The notes below the pieces were generated by a model that worked only from the letters and a program-made list of their open reading frames with translations, had not been told where the DNA came from and did no database searches. From Labrenzia sp. OB1 (GTDB taxonomy: Bacteria > Pseudomonadota > Alphaproteobacteria > Rhizobiales > Stappiaceae): DNA of 64,000 nucleotides. Both the position numbers and the translations under genes were made by a program. The stretch lies in assembly GCF_001624695.1 (NCBI RefSeq), contig NZ_JSEP01000005.1, forward strand, positions 234,001 to 298,000, read 5' to 3'. This document shows positions 17,054 to 27,286 of the stretch, one piece after another. How positions within the stretch are numbered: the first letter of the stretch is position 1; each line of letters opens with the position of its first letter.

Positions 17054-18799
17054 ATGCGTGATCTTGAACATGTCGATGAAATCGACCGTGTGCTGCGCGG
17101 GGTGGAAACCGGGCGCGACAGCCTGGTTACGGAGAGCTGGAGGCGTTGCGTTCAGAGCTATGGCATGGATCCCTCGCGGCCGGACCCCGCCCATGTCGTT
17201 ACCGAGTCCGAGCTGCGCGCGCATCGCGAGCAGTCGGAACGGCTCATCGCCACGGCCCGCTCGGGCCTCCAGACACTTTTCCAACAGGTTGCGGGACAAA
17301 ACTACGTGTTGCTTCTCGCCGATGCAAAGGGCGTTTGCGTCGATTTCTTCGGCGATCCGCGTTTCGAGGATCAGTTGCGCCAGGCCGGGCTCTATCTTGG
17401 CTCGAACTGGACCGAGGACCTGGCCGGCACCTGCGGTGTCGGGTCCTGCATCGTCACCGGGAAAGCTGTCACCATCCATCAGAGTGATCACTTCGGGCTC
17501 GCGCATATACCGCTGTCCTGCACTGCTGCCCCAATATTCGACACCAAGGGCGAGTTTTCCGCGGTGCTCGATATTTCGCTCTTGCGCTCGCCTTCGCCGA
17601 AATCCTCGCAGTCCCTCGCCATGGGGTTGGTGACCGCCTCGGCGCGGCGGGTCGAGATGGCCAACTTGATGGCGACGACCCGGCGGGAATGGGTGCTTCG
17701 CTTCTCGACCAGCCCCGAGTTCCTGGAGGTCGATCCCGAAGCCGCGGTGGCGCTCGACGGGTCTGGCCGGATCATCGGTATGACATCGGGGGCGCGCAGG
17801 GCGCTGGATCCCGGGATGGGCGGCAGCCTGATCGGCTCGCGGATCGACGATTGGCTGGAATTGTCGATGGATAACCTTCCGGACCTCATGCGTGGACGCC
17901 CCACCGAAGAGCGGGTGTTGCGGCTGAAGGACGGGCGCTGCCTGTTCGGCCATGCCATAGCCCCACAGACACCGACGACGATCTCCGCGCTCAGGCAGCG
18001 CGAAACGGCCCTGCCTGGAGCACTGGGCAGCTTCGCCGGGACTGATCCGGCGTTGCGGCGTCTTCTGGCGCAGGCGGCGCGCCTGGCGCCGACGGAGGTG
18101 CCGCTGCTGATCATCGGCGAGACCGGCACCGGGAAGGAAAGACTGGCCCGCGCCATCCATGTGGCCGGCCCCAGGGATCGCGGCTTTCACGCCGTTCGCT
18201 GCACCGGGCCGGGCACGATCGAACTGCTTGCGGATGCGAAGCCCGGCACGTTGTTTCTGCGCGGAATCGAAGACATGCCGCCGGGTGGGCAATCCGCCCT
18301 GCTGACGCTGCTCGACCGGCGGACCGATCTTCGCATTGTGGCGTCCTGCCGCTGTACCGCCTTTGAACTGTCGGACATTCTCCGCGACGACTTGTTCCAT
18401 CGCGTCGCGGGCGCCACCTTGGCATTGCCGCCGCTGCGCCATCGGGCCGACCTGGACTGGCTCATCGACCGTCTGCTTCGCTGGCGCTGCACTGCAAATA
18501 TACGCCTGTCCCCCGCAGCCCGGGCCGAACTGAAATCGCGCATCTGGCCCGGGAATATCCGGGAACTGGAGCAGGTTCTGGACGTCGCCGTTGCCATGTC
18601 CGAAGGATTGGTCATCGACTTGCCGGACCTGCCCGCCGCGCCGAAGCAGGTTGAGCCTGAAGCGGATGGTATCGACGATCTTGAAGCGTTGCTGGCGGCC
18701 TGCGGCTGGAATATGGCGCAGGCGGCGCGGCGGCTGGGCGTGAACCGTTCGACCATGCTGCGGCGCCTCCGCAAGGCAGGCCTTACGCCACCGACCTGA
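17054..18799 (+). CDS. AcoR-like transcriptional regulator with degenerate AAA+ domain
   Basis: A 581-residue regulator; the ATG at 17054 follows GGGAGGA. Layout: N-terminal region and GAF-type sensor (about 45-215, with LGSNWTEDLAGTCGVGSC and HIPLSCTAAPIFD), a PAS-like middle, an AAA+ domain with intact Walker A (GETGTGKE, 355-362), and a Fis-type HTH at the C-terminus (NMAQAARRLGVNRSTMLRRL). The segment that should carry the sigma-54 contact loop GAFTGA is deleted, and the Walker B Asp is replaced (GTLFLRGIEDM instead of GTLFLDEIG). The Arg-finger region DDLFHR remains. It probably senses a small molecule and controls the monooxygenase gene just downstream, perhaps without sigma-54. Confidence 0.87.
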   Translation: MRDLEHVDEIDRVLRGVETGRDSLVTESWRRCVQSYGMDPSRPDPAHVVTESELRAHREQSERLIATARSGLQTLFQQVAGQNYVLLLADAKGVCVDFFGDPRFEDQLRQAGLYLGSNWTEDLAGTCGVGSCIVTGKAVTIHQSDHFGLAHIPLSCTAAPIFDTKGEFSAVLDISLLRSPSPKSSQSLAMGLVTASARRVEMANLMATTRREWVLRFSTSPEFLEVDPEAAVALDGSGRIIGMTSGARRALDPGMGGSLIGSRIDDWLELSMDNLPDLMRGRPTEERVLRLKDGRCLFGHAIAPQTPTTISALRQRETALPGALGSFAGTDPALRRLLAQAARLAPTEVPLLIIGETGTGKERLARAIHVAGPRDRGFHAVRCTGPGTIELLADAKPGTLFLRGIEDMPPGGQSALLTLLDRRTDLRIVASCRCTAFELSDILRDDLFHRVAGATLALPPLRHRADLDWLIDRLLRWRCTANIRLSPAARAELKSRIWPGNIRELEQVLDVAVAMSEGLVIDLPDLPAAPKQVEPEADGIDDLEALLAACGWNMAQAARRLGVNRSTMLRRLRKAGLTPPT

Positions 18800-18808
18800 T
18801 GCAACATT

Positions 18809-18838
18809 GCCGTTGCGCGCCGTTGCACGCGCAACGGC
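18809..18838. promoter_or_regulatory. Inverted repeat between regulator and monooxygenase genes (candidate operator)
   Basis: Arms 18809-18819 and 18828-18838 (GCCGTTGCGCG and its exact complement) flank an 8-nt spacer that itself holds another GTTGC. Together with GCAAC at 18801-18805, the half-site GTTGC/GCAAC appears four times within 38 bp. It lies about 120 bp before the monooxygenase start, where an activator site would be expected. It could also be a hairpin ending the regulator mRNA. Confidence 0.5.
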
Positions 18839-18957
18839 CACGCGGGGAGCGTCCCTATTTGCCCTGCGTCGGGACCGGATACCGTTGCCTGCCGGCGCTT
18901 TCCCTTGATAGGCGTGGGACCGGAGGACTGACTTCAAAAACGAAAAGGGAGGAATAC

Positions 18958-20757
18958 ATGCTCGATACGACCGTTGCCGGCCGGACCCAGGCTTTTCTGG
19001 ATGGTTTCGACGCCGCGCTGACTCAAAACGACATTGCCAAAGCGCGGGACATGTTCCTGGACGAATGCTATTGGCGCGATCTTGTTACGTTCACCTGGAA
19101 CGTCAAGACGGTTGAGGGCAAGGACCAGGTCGAGGACATGCTGAAGCACCAACTGGCCACGACCAAGCCCAGAAACTGGCAACTGGCCGAGAGCGAGACC
19201 CCCACCGAGGACGATGGTGTCACCACCGCCTGGATCCAGTTCGAGACCGAAACGGCGCGGGGCTATGGTCTCATGCGGTTGAAGGACCGCAAGATCTGGA
19301 CGTTGCTGACCACGATGGTCGAGTTGAAGGGGCACGAGGAACCGGCGGGTTTCATGCGCCCGCTCGGAGCCAAGCACGGCGCCGGGAAGAATCGCGAGAC
19401 CTGGAAGGAAGAACGTGAACGCGAGGCTGCCGAGCTCGGTTACAAAACCCAGCCTTACTGCGTGATCATTGGTGGCGGTCAGGGCGGCATCGCGCTCGGC
19501 GCCCGCTTGCGACAGCTGGGCGTGCCGACAATCATCGTCGAGCGCAACGACCGGCCCGGCGACAGTTGGCGCAAGCGCTACAAGTCGCTCTGCCTGCATG
19601 ACCCGGTCTGGTACGACCATTTGCCCTATATCAAGTTCCCCGAGACCTGGCCGGTATTCGCCCCGAAGGACAAGATCGGCGACTGGCTGGAAATGTACAC
19701 CAAGGTGATGGAGCTGAACTACTGGAGCCGCACAACCGCCAAGTCCGCCAGCTTCGACGAGAAAACGGGGGAATGGACTGTCGTGGTGGATCGCGACGGC
19801 GAAGAGGTCGTGTTGCGTCCAAAGCAGCTTGTCATGGCGACCGGCATGTCCGGCAAGAAGCGGATGCCTGCTTTCCCCGGCATGGACAGGTTCAAGGGCG
19901 TGCAGCAGCATTCGTCGGAACACGACGGGCCGGACAAGTGGAGCGGCAAAAAGGTGGTCGTCATCGGCTCCAACAATTCGGCCCATGACATCTGCGCCGC
20001 ACTCTGGGAACACGACGCGGACGTGACCATGGTGCAGCGGTCTTCCACACACATCGTACGGTCGGACACGCTGATGGAGATCGGACTGGGTGCGCTCTAC
20101 TCCGAGGAAGCTGTCCGTAACGGTATGACGACCGAAAAGGCCGATCTGATCTTCGCCTCGCTGCCCTATCGGATCCTGCACGAGTTCCAGATACCGGCCT
20201 ATGCGCAGATGAAGGAACGCGATGCTGCGTTCTACGAGGGCTTGGAAAAGGCTGGTTTCTGGCTCGACTGGGGGGACGACGAGTCCGGCCTGTTCATGAA
20301 ATACCTGCGCCGCGGCTCGGGCTATTACATCGACGTGGGCGCGAGCCAGCTCATCATCGACGGCGAGATCAAGCTCAAGCGTGGCCAAGTCGTATCGCTT
20401 GACGAGACCGGCGTCGCTCTTGACGACGGCAGTCATCTCGAGGCCGATCTCATCGTTTACGCCACCGGCTACAACTCGATGAACGGCTGGGTGGCGGACC
20501 TTATGGGGCAGGAGACGGCGGATGCCCTTGGCAAATGCTGGGGCCTTGGCTCAGATACCACCAAGGATCCGGGACCCTGGGAAGGCGAACAGCGCAACAT
20601 GTGGAAGCCGACGCAGGTGCCAAACCTGTGGATGCATGGTGGCAACCTGCACCAGTCGCGCCACTACTCGCAGTTCCTGTCGCTGCAGATCAAGGCACGG
20701 ATGGAGGGTATCCCGACACCTGTCTACGGGTTGGAGGACGTCCACCACCTGAGTTGA
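18958..20757 (+). CDS. NTF2-like / flavin-containing monooxygenase fusion protein
   Basis: A 599-residue protein starting at ATG 18958 after AAGGGAGGA. Residues 1-135 form an NTF2/SnoaL-like domain (RTQAFLDGFDAALTQNDIAK, TFTWNVKTVEG). From about 165 it is a class B flavin monooxygenase: FAD motif GGGQGG (172-177), GDSWRKRYKSLCLHDP, NADPH motif GSNNSAHD (337 onward), and the C-terminal ATGYNSMNG. The FMO/BVMO fingerprint is modified (FKGVQQHSSEHDGPDKW). It should use NADPH and O2 to oxygenate a small substrate; the substrate is not evident. It is likely controlled by the adjacent AcoR-like regulator. Confidence 0.88.
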   Translation: MLDTTVAGRTQAFLDGFDAALTQNDIAKARDMFLDECYWRDLVTFTWNVKTVEGKDQVEDMLKHQLATTKPRNWQLAESETPTEDDGVTTAWIQFETETARGYGLMRLKDRKIWTLLTTMVELKGHEEPAGFMRPLGAKHGAGKNRETWKEEREREAAELGYKTQPYCVIIGGGQGGIALGARLRQLGVPTIIVERNDRPGDSWRKRYKSLCLHDPVWYDHLPYIKFPETWPVFAPKDKIGDWLEMYTKVMELNYWSRTTAKSASFDEKTGEWTVVVDRDGEEVVLRPKQLVMATGMSGKKRMPAFPGMDRFKGVQQHSSEHDGPDKWSGKKVVVIGSNNSAHDICAALWEHDADVTMVQRSSTHIVRSDTLMEIGLGALYSEEAVRNGMTTEKADLIFASLPYRILHEFQIPAYAQMKERDAAFYEGLEKAGFWLDWGDDESGLFMKYLRRGSGYYIDVGASQLIIDGEIKLKRGQVVSLDETGVALDDGSHLEADLIVYATGYNSMNGWVADLMGQETADALGKCWGLGSDTTKDPGPWEGEQRNMWKPTQVPNLWMHGGNLHQSRHYSQFLSLQIKARMEGIPTPVYGLEDVHHLS

Positions 20758-20787
20758 CAAAGCGCATTGATGAGATCTGTCTTTTGA

Positions 20788-20835
20788 GGTCGGGCACGCA
20801 CTTTCGTTGCCTTCGGTGAACCGGCGTGCCCGACC
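20788..20835. terminator. Long-armed hairpin downstream of the monooxygenase gene
   Basis: Perfect 12-bp arms (20788-20799 and 20824-20835, GGTCGGGCACGC and complement) separated by 24 nt, beginning 31 bp after the monooxygenase stop. The region is between convergent genes, so a transcript-end function on either strand is the simplest reading. No U-tract. Confidence 0.5.
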
Positions 20836-20870
20836 AATCGTTGCCGCAGTGCTTTGGTGCCATCGCGTAT

Positions 20871-20898
20871 CGGGTCGAATGATTGTTCATTCGACCCG
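20871..20898. terminator. Second perfect hairpin in the convergent gap
   Basis: CGGGTCGAATGA (20871-20882), TTGT loop, and its exact complement (20887-20898). A 12-bp stem with a tetraloop makes a very stable RNA hairpin. It lies between the monooxygenase (+) and gltD (-) genes and would fold in both transcripts. A smaller GC hairpin follows at 20992-21012. Confidence 0.5.
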
Positions 20899-21041
20899 CC
20901 TGAGCCAAACGCCATATCGCTCATGTACCGGACAGGTTCGAGCGCTTCCCAATCGTACGGTCGTTTTGGGTTCGCCCACACCAGCTCCCAGGCCCCGGTG
21001 GGAGGCCGGGGCGGCGGGGAAAACGTGAGACGCGAAAAACT

Positions 21042-22472
21042 CTAGCGCGGCAGGTCGGTGGAACCGGTCAGGAATTCATCGACGGAGCGGGCCGCCTGGC
21101 GGCCTTCGCGGATGGCCCATACGACGAGGGACTGGCCCTTGCGCACGTCGCCGGCGGCGAAAACCTTGTCGAGGCTGGTCCTGTAGGTTTCCGTATCGGC
21201 CTTCACGTTGGTGCGCCCGTCGAGTTCGAGCATGTCACCAACCTGGGCGATGTAGGTTTCCAGCAGCGGTCCGGAAAAGCCGATGGCGGCGAGGACCAGA
21301 TCGGCGCGCAGGATGAATTCCGTGCCCTCGATCGGGCGGCGCTTTTCATCGACGCGGGCGCATTTCACGCCGGTCACCTTGCCGTCTTCGCCGACAAGGG
21401 CGAGGGTGGCTGCGGAAAACTCGCGCTCCGCACCTTCTGCCTGCGAGGACGAGGTACGGAATTTGGTCGGCCAATAGGGCCAGACGGCGAGCTTGTCTTC
21501 CTTGAGCGGCGGGATGGAGCGGATGTCGAGCTGGGTGACGGACAGCGCGCCCTGACGAAAGGCCGTTCCGACGCAGTCGGAGGCGGTGTCGCCGCCGCCG
21601 ATGACGACGACATGTTTGCCGCCCGCCCAGATCGGTGCCTCGTCGCCTTCCGGTTCGCCGCCGACACGGCGGTTCTGCTGGACCAGATAGGGCATGGCCC
21701 AGTGGCAACCTTCCAGTTCCATGCCGCCGACACCCGGATCGCGCGGGCGCTCGGCGCCGGCGCACAGGATGACCGCGTCATGACGCTCGGCGAGTTCTTC
21801 CAGGCTGACGGTCACGCCGACGTTGACGCCGTAGTGGAAGCTGACGCCTTCGGCTTCCATCTGGCCGACGCGGCGGTCGATATAGTGCTTTTCCATCTTG
21901 AAATCGGGAATGCCGTAGCGCAGCAGACCACCGGCTTTCGGTTCACGCTCGTAGACGTGCACGGTATGTCCGGCGCGCGCCAACTGCTGGGCCGCGGCCA
22001 TGCCGGCCGGGCCGGAGCCGACGATGGCAACGGTCATGCCGGTCTTGGTGGCGGAAGGTTCGGGAACGATCCAGCCTTCTTCCCAGCCCCTGTCGGCGAT
22101 GGCCTGCTCGACGCTTTTGATGTTGACCGGAACATCTTCCAGATTGAGCGTGCAGGCTTCCTCGCACGGCGCCGGACAGATCCGGCCGGTGAATTCGGGA
22201 AAATTGTTGGTCGAATGCAGGTTGCGCAGGGCGATATCCCAGTCACCCTGATAGACGAGATCGTTCCAGTCCGGGATCTGATTGTTGACCGGACATCCGT
22301 CGGGACCGTGACAGAACGGGATGCCGCAGTCCATGCAGCGTGCTGCCTGGTTGACGACTTCCTGCTCATTCAGCGGAATGGTGAATTCGCGGAAATGGCG
22401 GATACGGTCAGACGCAGGCTGATACTTCTGCTCCTGCCTGTCGATTTCCAAAAAACCGGTTACCTTCCCCAA
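21042..22472 (-). CDS. gltD: Glutamate synthase (NADPH) small subunit
   Basis: Transfers electrons from NADPH to the large subunit for glutamate synthesis from glutamine and 2-oxoglutarate. The 476 residues include N-terminal iron-sulfur cysteine clusters ([15 protein letters not shown] and CPAPCEEAC), the FAD Rossmann motif [13 protein letters not shown], and an NADPH motif [11 protein letters not shown]. Length and order are typical. It is downstream of gltB on the same strand with an 86-bp gap containing a hairpin, so the two form one operon, with the large subunit first. Confidence 0.97.
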   Translation of the reverse strand: MGKVTGFLEIDRQEQKYQPASDRIRHFREFTIPLNEQEVVNQAARCMDCGIPFCHGPDGCPVNNQIPDWNDLVYQGDWDIALRNLHSTNNFPEFTGRICPAPCEEACTLNLEDVPVNIKSVEQAIADRGWEEGWIVPEPSATKTGMTVAIVGSGPAGMAAAQQLARAGHTVHVYEREPKAGGLLRYGIPDFKMEKHYIDRRVGQMEAEGVSFHYGVNVGVTVSLEELAERHDAVILCAGAERPRDPGVGGMELEGCHWAMPYLVQQNRRVGGEPEGDEAPIWAGGKHVVVIGGGDTASDCVGTAFRQGALSVTQLDIRSIPPLKEDKLAVWPYWPTKFRTSSSQAEGAEREFSAATLALVGEDGKVTGVKCARVDEKRRPIEGTEFILRADLVLAAIGFSGPLLETYIAQVGDMLELDGRTNVKADTETYRTSLDKVFAAGDVRKGQSLVVWAIREGRQAARSVDEFLTGSTDLPR

Positions 22473-22513
22473 GGCGACCTCCTCAATCTGTGTGCGTCCT
22501 CAAGTGGCTGCAA

Positions 22514-22534
22514 TCGGCCGCGGAATGCGGCCGA
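22514..22534 (-). promoter_or_regulatory. Hairpin in the gltB-gltD intergenic region
   Basis: TCGGCCGC-GGAAT-GCGGCCGA: a perfect 8-bp stem with a 5-nt loop inside the 86-bp gap of the operon. Likely an mRNA stability or partial attenuation element; no U-tract. Confidence 0.5.
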
Positions 22535-22558
22535 GAGCCCTGTCGTTCGATTGACCCG

Positions 22559-25500
22559 TTATTCGGCCGCGACCATGCCGAGCCGCTGGTCTTCCATTTC
22601 ACGAAGCGCGCGGCGGTATTCGACCGGCATCACCTTGACGAACTTCGGCCGGTAGGCCGACCAGTCGTTCAGGATGGCCTCCGCCTTGGCGGAACCGGTC
22701 AGTTCCAGATGCTTCGCGAGCATCTGACGCAGACGTTCGTCGTCGTGGCGGGACATGTCACAGGACAGGTCGACCCGGCCCTTGTGCTCGATGTCGCCGC
22801 CATGGTGGTGCAGCTTTTCAAGGAGGTCGTCTTCCTCGGTCACCGGTTCCAGCTCGACCATGGCAAGGTTGCAGCGGGATCCGAATGTGCCGTCCTCGTC
22901 GAGAACATAGGCAATGCCGCCGGACATGCCGGCCGCGAAGTTGCGTCCGGTCTGGCCGATAACGACGACGACACCGCCGGTCATGTATTCACAGCCGTGG
23001 TCACCCACGCCTTCCACAACGGCAATGGCGCCGGAGTTGCGGACAGCGAAACGTTCGCCCGCCACGCCGCGGAAGTAACATTCCCCCTCGGTGGCGCCAT
23101 ACAGAACGGTGTTGCCGACGATGATCGAGTTTTCGGCAACGATACGGCTGTTTTCCGGTGGACGCACGATGAGCTTGCCACCCGACAGGCCCTTGCCGAC
23201 ATAGTCGTTGGCATCGCCGGCCAGATCGATGGTGACGCCGCGTGCGACAAAAGCGCCGAAAGCCTGCCCTGCGGTTCCCTTCAGATTGATTTTCAGGGTG
23301 TCCGGCCGCTTGAGCCCCTTGTTGCCGTAGCGCTTGGCGATCTCGCCGGAGAGCATGGCGCCCACCGACCGGTCGACCGAGCAGATGGTTTCATCGATCA
23401 CGGTCGGTTCCCTGTTGTCCAGCGCCGGCTTGGCTGCCGCTATCAGGCGGCGATCGAGAATATCGTCGATCGGATGCTGCTGGCGCATTGTCCAGCGGGT
23501 TTCTTCCGGCGCGGCTTCCGGCTGGAAGAAGATCCGGGAGAAGTCGAGCCCCCTGGCTTTCCAGTGTTCAAGCGCGGCATTCTTGTCGAGGAAGTCGGAC
23601 CGGCCGATAAGATCGTCCAGCGTGGAGACGCCAAGCCCGGCCATCAGTTCACGCACTTCCTCTGCGACAAAGAAGAAGTAGTTGATCACATGCTCCGGGG
23701 TGCCCTTGAACCGTTTGCGCAGAACAGGGTCCTGGGTGGCGATGCCGACCGGGCAGGTGTTGAGATGGCACTTGCGCATCATCAGGCAGCCGGCGGCGAT
23801 CAGCGGTGCTGTCGAGAAGCCGAATTCGTCCGCGCCGAGCAGCGCGCCGACAATGACGTCCCGTCCGGTGCGCAACCCTCCGTCCACCTGAAGGGCGATG
23901 CGCGAGCGCAGGCCGTTCAGCACCAGGGTCTGCTGGGTTTCGGCAAGGCCGATTTCCCAGGGCGACCCGGCATGCTTGATGGAGGTGAGCGGAGAAGCGC
24001 CCGTGCCGCCGTCATAACCTGAAACGGTGATATGGTCCGCCCTTGCCTTGGCGACGCCGGCGGCCACGGTGCCGACACCGACCTCGGACACCAGCTTGAC
24101 GGAAATGTCCGCCTGCGGATTGACGTTCTTCAGGTCGTAGATGAGCTGTGCCAGATCCTCGATGGAGTAGATGTCATGGTGCGGGGGCGGCGAGATGAGG
24201 CCGACGCCCGGCGTGGAGTGGCGCACCTTGGCGATGACCGCATCCACCTTGTGGCCCGGCAACTGCCCGCCTTCGCCGGGCTTGGCGCCCTGGGCGACCT
24301 TGATCTGGATCATGTCGGCGTTGACCAGATATTCGCTGGTCACACCGAAGCGGCCGGAAGCAACCTGCTTGATGGCGGAGCGCTGCGGGTTCATCGAGCC
24401 ATCGGGCAGCGGATTGAAGCGCTCGGGCTCCTCACCGCCTTCGCCGGTGTTCGACTTGCCGCCGATCCGGTTCATGGCCACCGCAAGCGTGGTATGGGCC
24501 TCGCGGGAAATGGAGCCGAAGGACATGGCACCGGTGACGAAGCGCTTCACGATGCTCTCCGCCGATTCCACTTCGGAGATGTCGATGGTTTTGCGGCCGA
24601 TTTCTTCCGCGCTCTTGATGCGGAAAAGTCCGCGAATGGCGTAGCGGCCGCTTTCCTCGTTCACCTGTTTGGCAAAGGCCCGGTACATGTCCGGCAGGGC
24701 CGAACGGACCGCATGCTGAAGGGTGGCGACGGAATCCGGCGTCCACATGTGGCTTTCGCCGCGGGTTCTGAAGGCGTATTCGCCGCCGACATCCAGCGAG
24801 CGGCGCAAAATGGCGACATCGCCGAAGGCCTCGGCGTGACGCCGGACCGTTTCCTCGGCAACTTCCTCAAGCCCGATGCCCTCGATCATGGTGGCGGTTC
24901 CGAAGAAATATTTCTTCACGAACTGCGAGGACAGGCCGACAGCGTCGAAGATCTGCGCGCCGCAATAGGACTGGTAGGTCGAGATGCCCATCTTGGACAT
25001 GACCTTCAGGATGCCCTTGTCGATGGACTTGATGTAGCGGTAGACGACCTCGTGCTGATCGACTTCCTGCGGGAAGTCCATCTCCATATGCATCGAAAGC
25101 AGCGTCTCGAAGGCGAGATAGGGGTTGATCGCTTCCGCGCCATAGCCGGCCAGAACGCAGAAATGATGGATTTCGCGGGCTTCGCCGGTTTCCACCACCA
25201 GGCCGACAGAGGTTCTGAGGCCCTTGCGGATCAGGTGATGATGGACGGCGGCCGTGGCGAGCAGGGCCGGGATCGCGATCCTGGACCGGCTGATCAGCCG
25301 GTCGGACAGGATGATGATGTTGTAACCGTCCGTGACCGCCTTTTCGGCGCGCGCGCACAGTTCCTCGACCGCGCCCGCCATGCCGCCGGCGCCCTTTTCG
25401 GCATTATAGGTGATGTCCAGCGTCTTGGCGGAGAACTGGTTGTCGGCGATGTCACCGATAGCGCGGATCTTCTCCAGGTCCTCATTGGTGAGGATCGGCT

Positions 25501-27286
25501 GACGCACTTCCAGCCGCTTGGAAGTCGACAGGCCTTCCAGGTCGAAGAGATTCGGGCGTGGGCCGATGAAGGAGACAAGGCTCATCACCAGCTCTTCGCG
25601 GATCGGATCGATCGGCGGGTTCGTGACCTGGGCGAAGTTCTGCTTGAAATAGGTGTAGAGCGGCTTGGACTTGTCGGACAGGGCCGAGAGCGGCGTGTCC
25701 GTTCCCATCGAGCCGATGGCTTCCTGGCCGACGGTCGCCATAGGCGTCATCAGAAGCTTGATGTCTTCCTGAGTGTAGCCGAAGGCCTGCTGACGGTCGA
25801 GCAGGCTTTCGCCCGCCACCGGCGCGCGCTGGCGTACGCCCGGCAGATCTTCCAGAACGATTTGCGAGCGGTGCAGCCAGTCCTTGTAGGGATTGGCGGT
25901 CGACAGCTGGCGCTTGATCTCGTCGTCGGAGACGATCCGGCCTTCGTCCAGGTCGATCAGCAGCATCTTGCCCGGCTGCAAGCGCCACTTCTGCTGGACG
26001 CGTTCCTCTTCGACCGGCAGAACGCCGACTTCCGAGGACATGATGACATAGTCGTCGTTCGTGACGATGTAGCGGGCCGGACGCAGGCCGTTGCGGTCAA
26101 GCGTCGCGCCGATCTGGCGGCCGTCGGTGAAGGCAACGGCGGCCGGGCCGTCCCACGGCTCCATCAGTGCGGCGTGGTACTCGTAAAAGGCCCGGCGGTT
26201 GTCGTCCATCAACGGGTTGCCGGCCCAGGCTTCCGGGATCAGCATCATGGCTGCATGGGCAAGGGAATAGCCGCCCATGACAAGGAATTCCAGGGCGTTG
26301 TCGAAGCACGCGGTATCGGACTGGCCTTCATAGGAGATCGGCCACAGCCTGGAGATATCGTCGCCCAGAAGCGTGGAGGAAACGGAGGCCTGACGGGCCG
26401 CCATCCAGTTGACGTTGCCGCGCAGCGTGTTGATCTCGCCGTTGTGCGCGACCATCCGGTAAGGATGGGAGAGGTCCCAGGACGGGAAGGTGTTGGTGGA
26501 AAAGCGCTGGTGCACCAGAGCAAGCGCCGAGGTGAAACGCTCGTCCTTAAGGTCGGCATAATAGGCGCCGAGCTGATAGGCGAGGAACATGCCCTTGTAG
26601 ACAATGGTGCGGCTGGAGAGCGAAACGATATAGAAGCCCTTGCCGACCGCATCGGTTTCGGCGCGCACCCGGTTGGAAATCACCTTGCGCAGCACGTAAA
26701 GTCGGCGTTCGAAGGAATCCGCATCGTCACCGTTGGTCTTGCGGATGAAGACCTGACGGGAGTTCGGTTCGGTCGCGGCGATGTCCGGGGACTTGGAGAG
26801 CGAGGAATTGTCGACGGGAACGTCGCGCCAACCGATCAGCTCCTTGCCTTCTTCCTCGATGATGCTCTCGATGATTTCTTCGCAGCGGGCACGAAGGGAA
26901 GGGTCCTGCGGCATGAAGATGAAGCCGACGCCATAGTCGCCGAATTCCGGCAGCGCGCTGCCTGCTTTTTGCATTTCCTCTTTGAAGAAGTCGTGCGGGA
27001 TCTGCACAAGCATGCCCGCGCCGTCACCCATGAGCGGGTCGGCGCCGACCGCGCCGCGGTGGGTCAGGTTTTCCAGAACCTGCAATCCGTCGGCGATGAT
27101 CCGGTGGGATTTCACACCCTTCATATGGGCGACGAAGCCAACACCGCAGGCATCGTGTTCGTGCGCACTGTCATAGAGCCCCTTGTCGGCGGCCGTGTAC
27201 AGTCGATCGGCAAGTGTGGCGGTGGTTTTCAAATCCACGCCTCCTGCCTCGATGGCTGTGCTGGTCGTCAGCTCCGTTTTTCTCAT
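22559..27286 (-). CDS. gltB: Glutamate synthase (NADPH) large subunit
   Basis: Produces two glutamates from glutamine and 2-oxoglutarate using ammonia channelled between sites. I place the start at the ATG whose complement is 27284-27286, preceded by GAGGG, giving 1575 residues; the frame stays open 22 codons further. A propeptide of 46 residues would be removed to expose the catalytic Cys47 ([10 protein letters not shown]). Then follow the class II amidotransferase domain, the central domain, the FMN domain with GGTGASP and the [3Fe-4S] cysteines in [15 protein letters not shown], and the C-terminal beta-helix with repeated Gly motifs. Co-transcribed with gltD. Confidence 0.97.
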   Translation of the reverse strand: MRKTELTTSTAIEAGGVDLKTTATLADRLYTAADKGLYDSAHEHDACGVGFVAHMKGVKSHRIIADGLQVLENLTHRGAVGADPLMGDGAGMLVQIPHDFFKEEMQKAGSALPEFGDYGVGFIFMPQDPSLRARCEEIIESIIEEEGKELIGWRDVPVDNSSLSKSPDIAATEPNSRQVFIRKTNGDDADSFERRLYVLRKVISNRVRAETDAVGKGFYIVSLSSRTIVYKGMFLAYQLGAYYADLKDERFTSALALVHQRFSTNTFPSWDLSHPYRMVAHNGEINTLRGNVNWMAARQASVSSTLLGDDISRLWPISYEGQSDTACFDNALEFLVMGGYSLAHAAMMLIPEAWAGNPLMDDNRRAFYEYHAALMEPWDGPAAVAFTDGRQIGATLDRNGLRPARYIVTNDDYVIMSSEVGVLPVEEERVQQKWRLQPGKMLLIDLDEGRIVSDDEIKRQLSTANPYKDWLHRSQIVLEDLPGVRQRAPVAGESLLDRQQAFGYTQEDIKLLMTPMATVGQEAIGSMGTDTPLSALSDKSKPLYTYFKQNFAQVTNPPIDPIREELVMSLVSFIGPRPNLFDLEGLSTSKRLEVRQPILTNEDLEKIRAIGDIADNQFSAKTLDITYNAEKGAGGMAGAVEELCARAEKAVTDGYNIIILSDRLISRSRIAIPALLATAAVHHHLIRKGLRTSVGLVVETGEAREIHHFCVLAGYGAEAINPYLAFETLLSMHMEMDFPQEVDQHEVVYRYIKSIDKGILKVMSKMGISTYQSYCGAQIFDAVGLSSQFVKKYFFGTATMIEGIGLEEVAEETVRRHAEAFGDVAILRRSLDVGGEYAFRTRGESHMWTPDSVATLQHAVRSALPDMYRAFAKQVNEESGRYAIRGLFRIKSAEEIGRKTIDISEVESAESIVKRFVTGAMSFGSISREAHTTLAVAMNRIGGKSNTGEGGEEPERFNPLPDGSMNPQRSAIKQVASGRFGVTSEYLVNADMIQIKVAQGAKPGEGGQLPGHKVDAVIAKVRHSTPGVGLISPPPHHDIYSIEDLAQLIYDLKNVNPQADISVKLVSEVGVGTVAAGVAKARADHITVSGYDGGTGASPLTSIKHAGSPWEIGLAETQQTLVLNGLRSRIALQVDGGLRTGRDVIVGALLGADEFGFSTAPLIAAGCLMMRKCHLNTCPVGIATQDPVLRKRFKGTPEHVINYFFFVAEEVRELMAGLGVSTLDDLIGRSDFLDKNAALEHWKARGLDFSRIFFQPEAAPEETRWTMRQQHPIDDILDRRLIAAAKPALDNREPTVIDETICSVDRSVGAMLSGEIAKRYGNKGLKRPDTLKINLKGTAGQAFGAFVARGVTIDLAGDANDYVGKGLSGGKLIVRPPENSRIVAENSIIVGNTVLYGATEGECYFRGVAGERFAVRNSGAIAVVEGVGDHGCEYMTGGVVVVIGQTGRNFAAGMSGGIAYVLDEDGTFGSRCNLAMVELEPVTEEDDLLEKLHHHGGDIEHKGRVDLSCDMSRHDDERLRQMLAKHLELTGSAKAEAILNDWSAYRPKFVKVMPVEYRRALREMEDQRLGMVAAE

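Noticed and set aside
17012..18937. Long minus-strand open frame opposite the AcoR-like gene
   Set aside because: Antisense shadow: no motif, Gln/Arg/Ala-rich, and the plus strand has clear domain matches.
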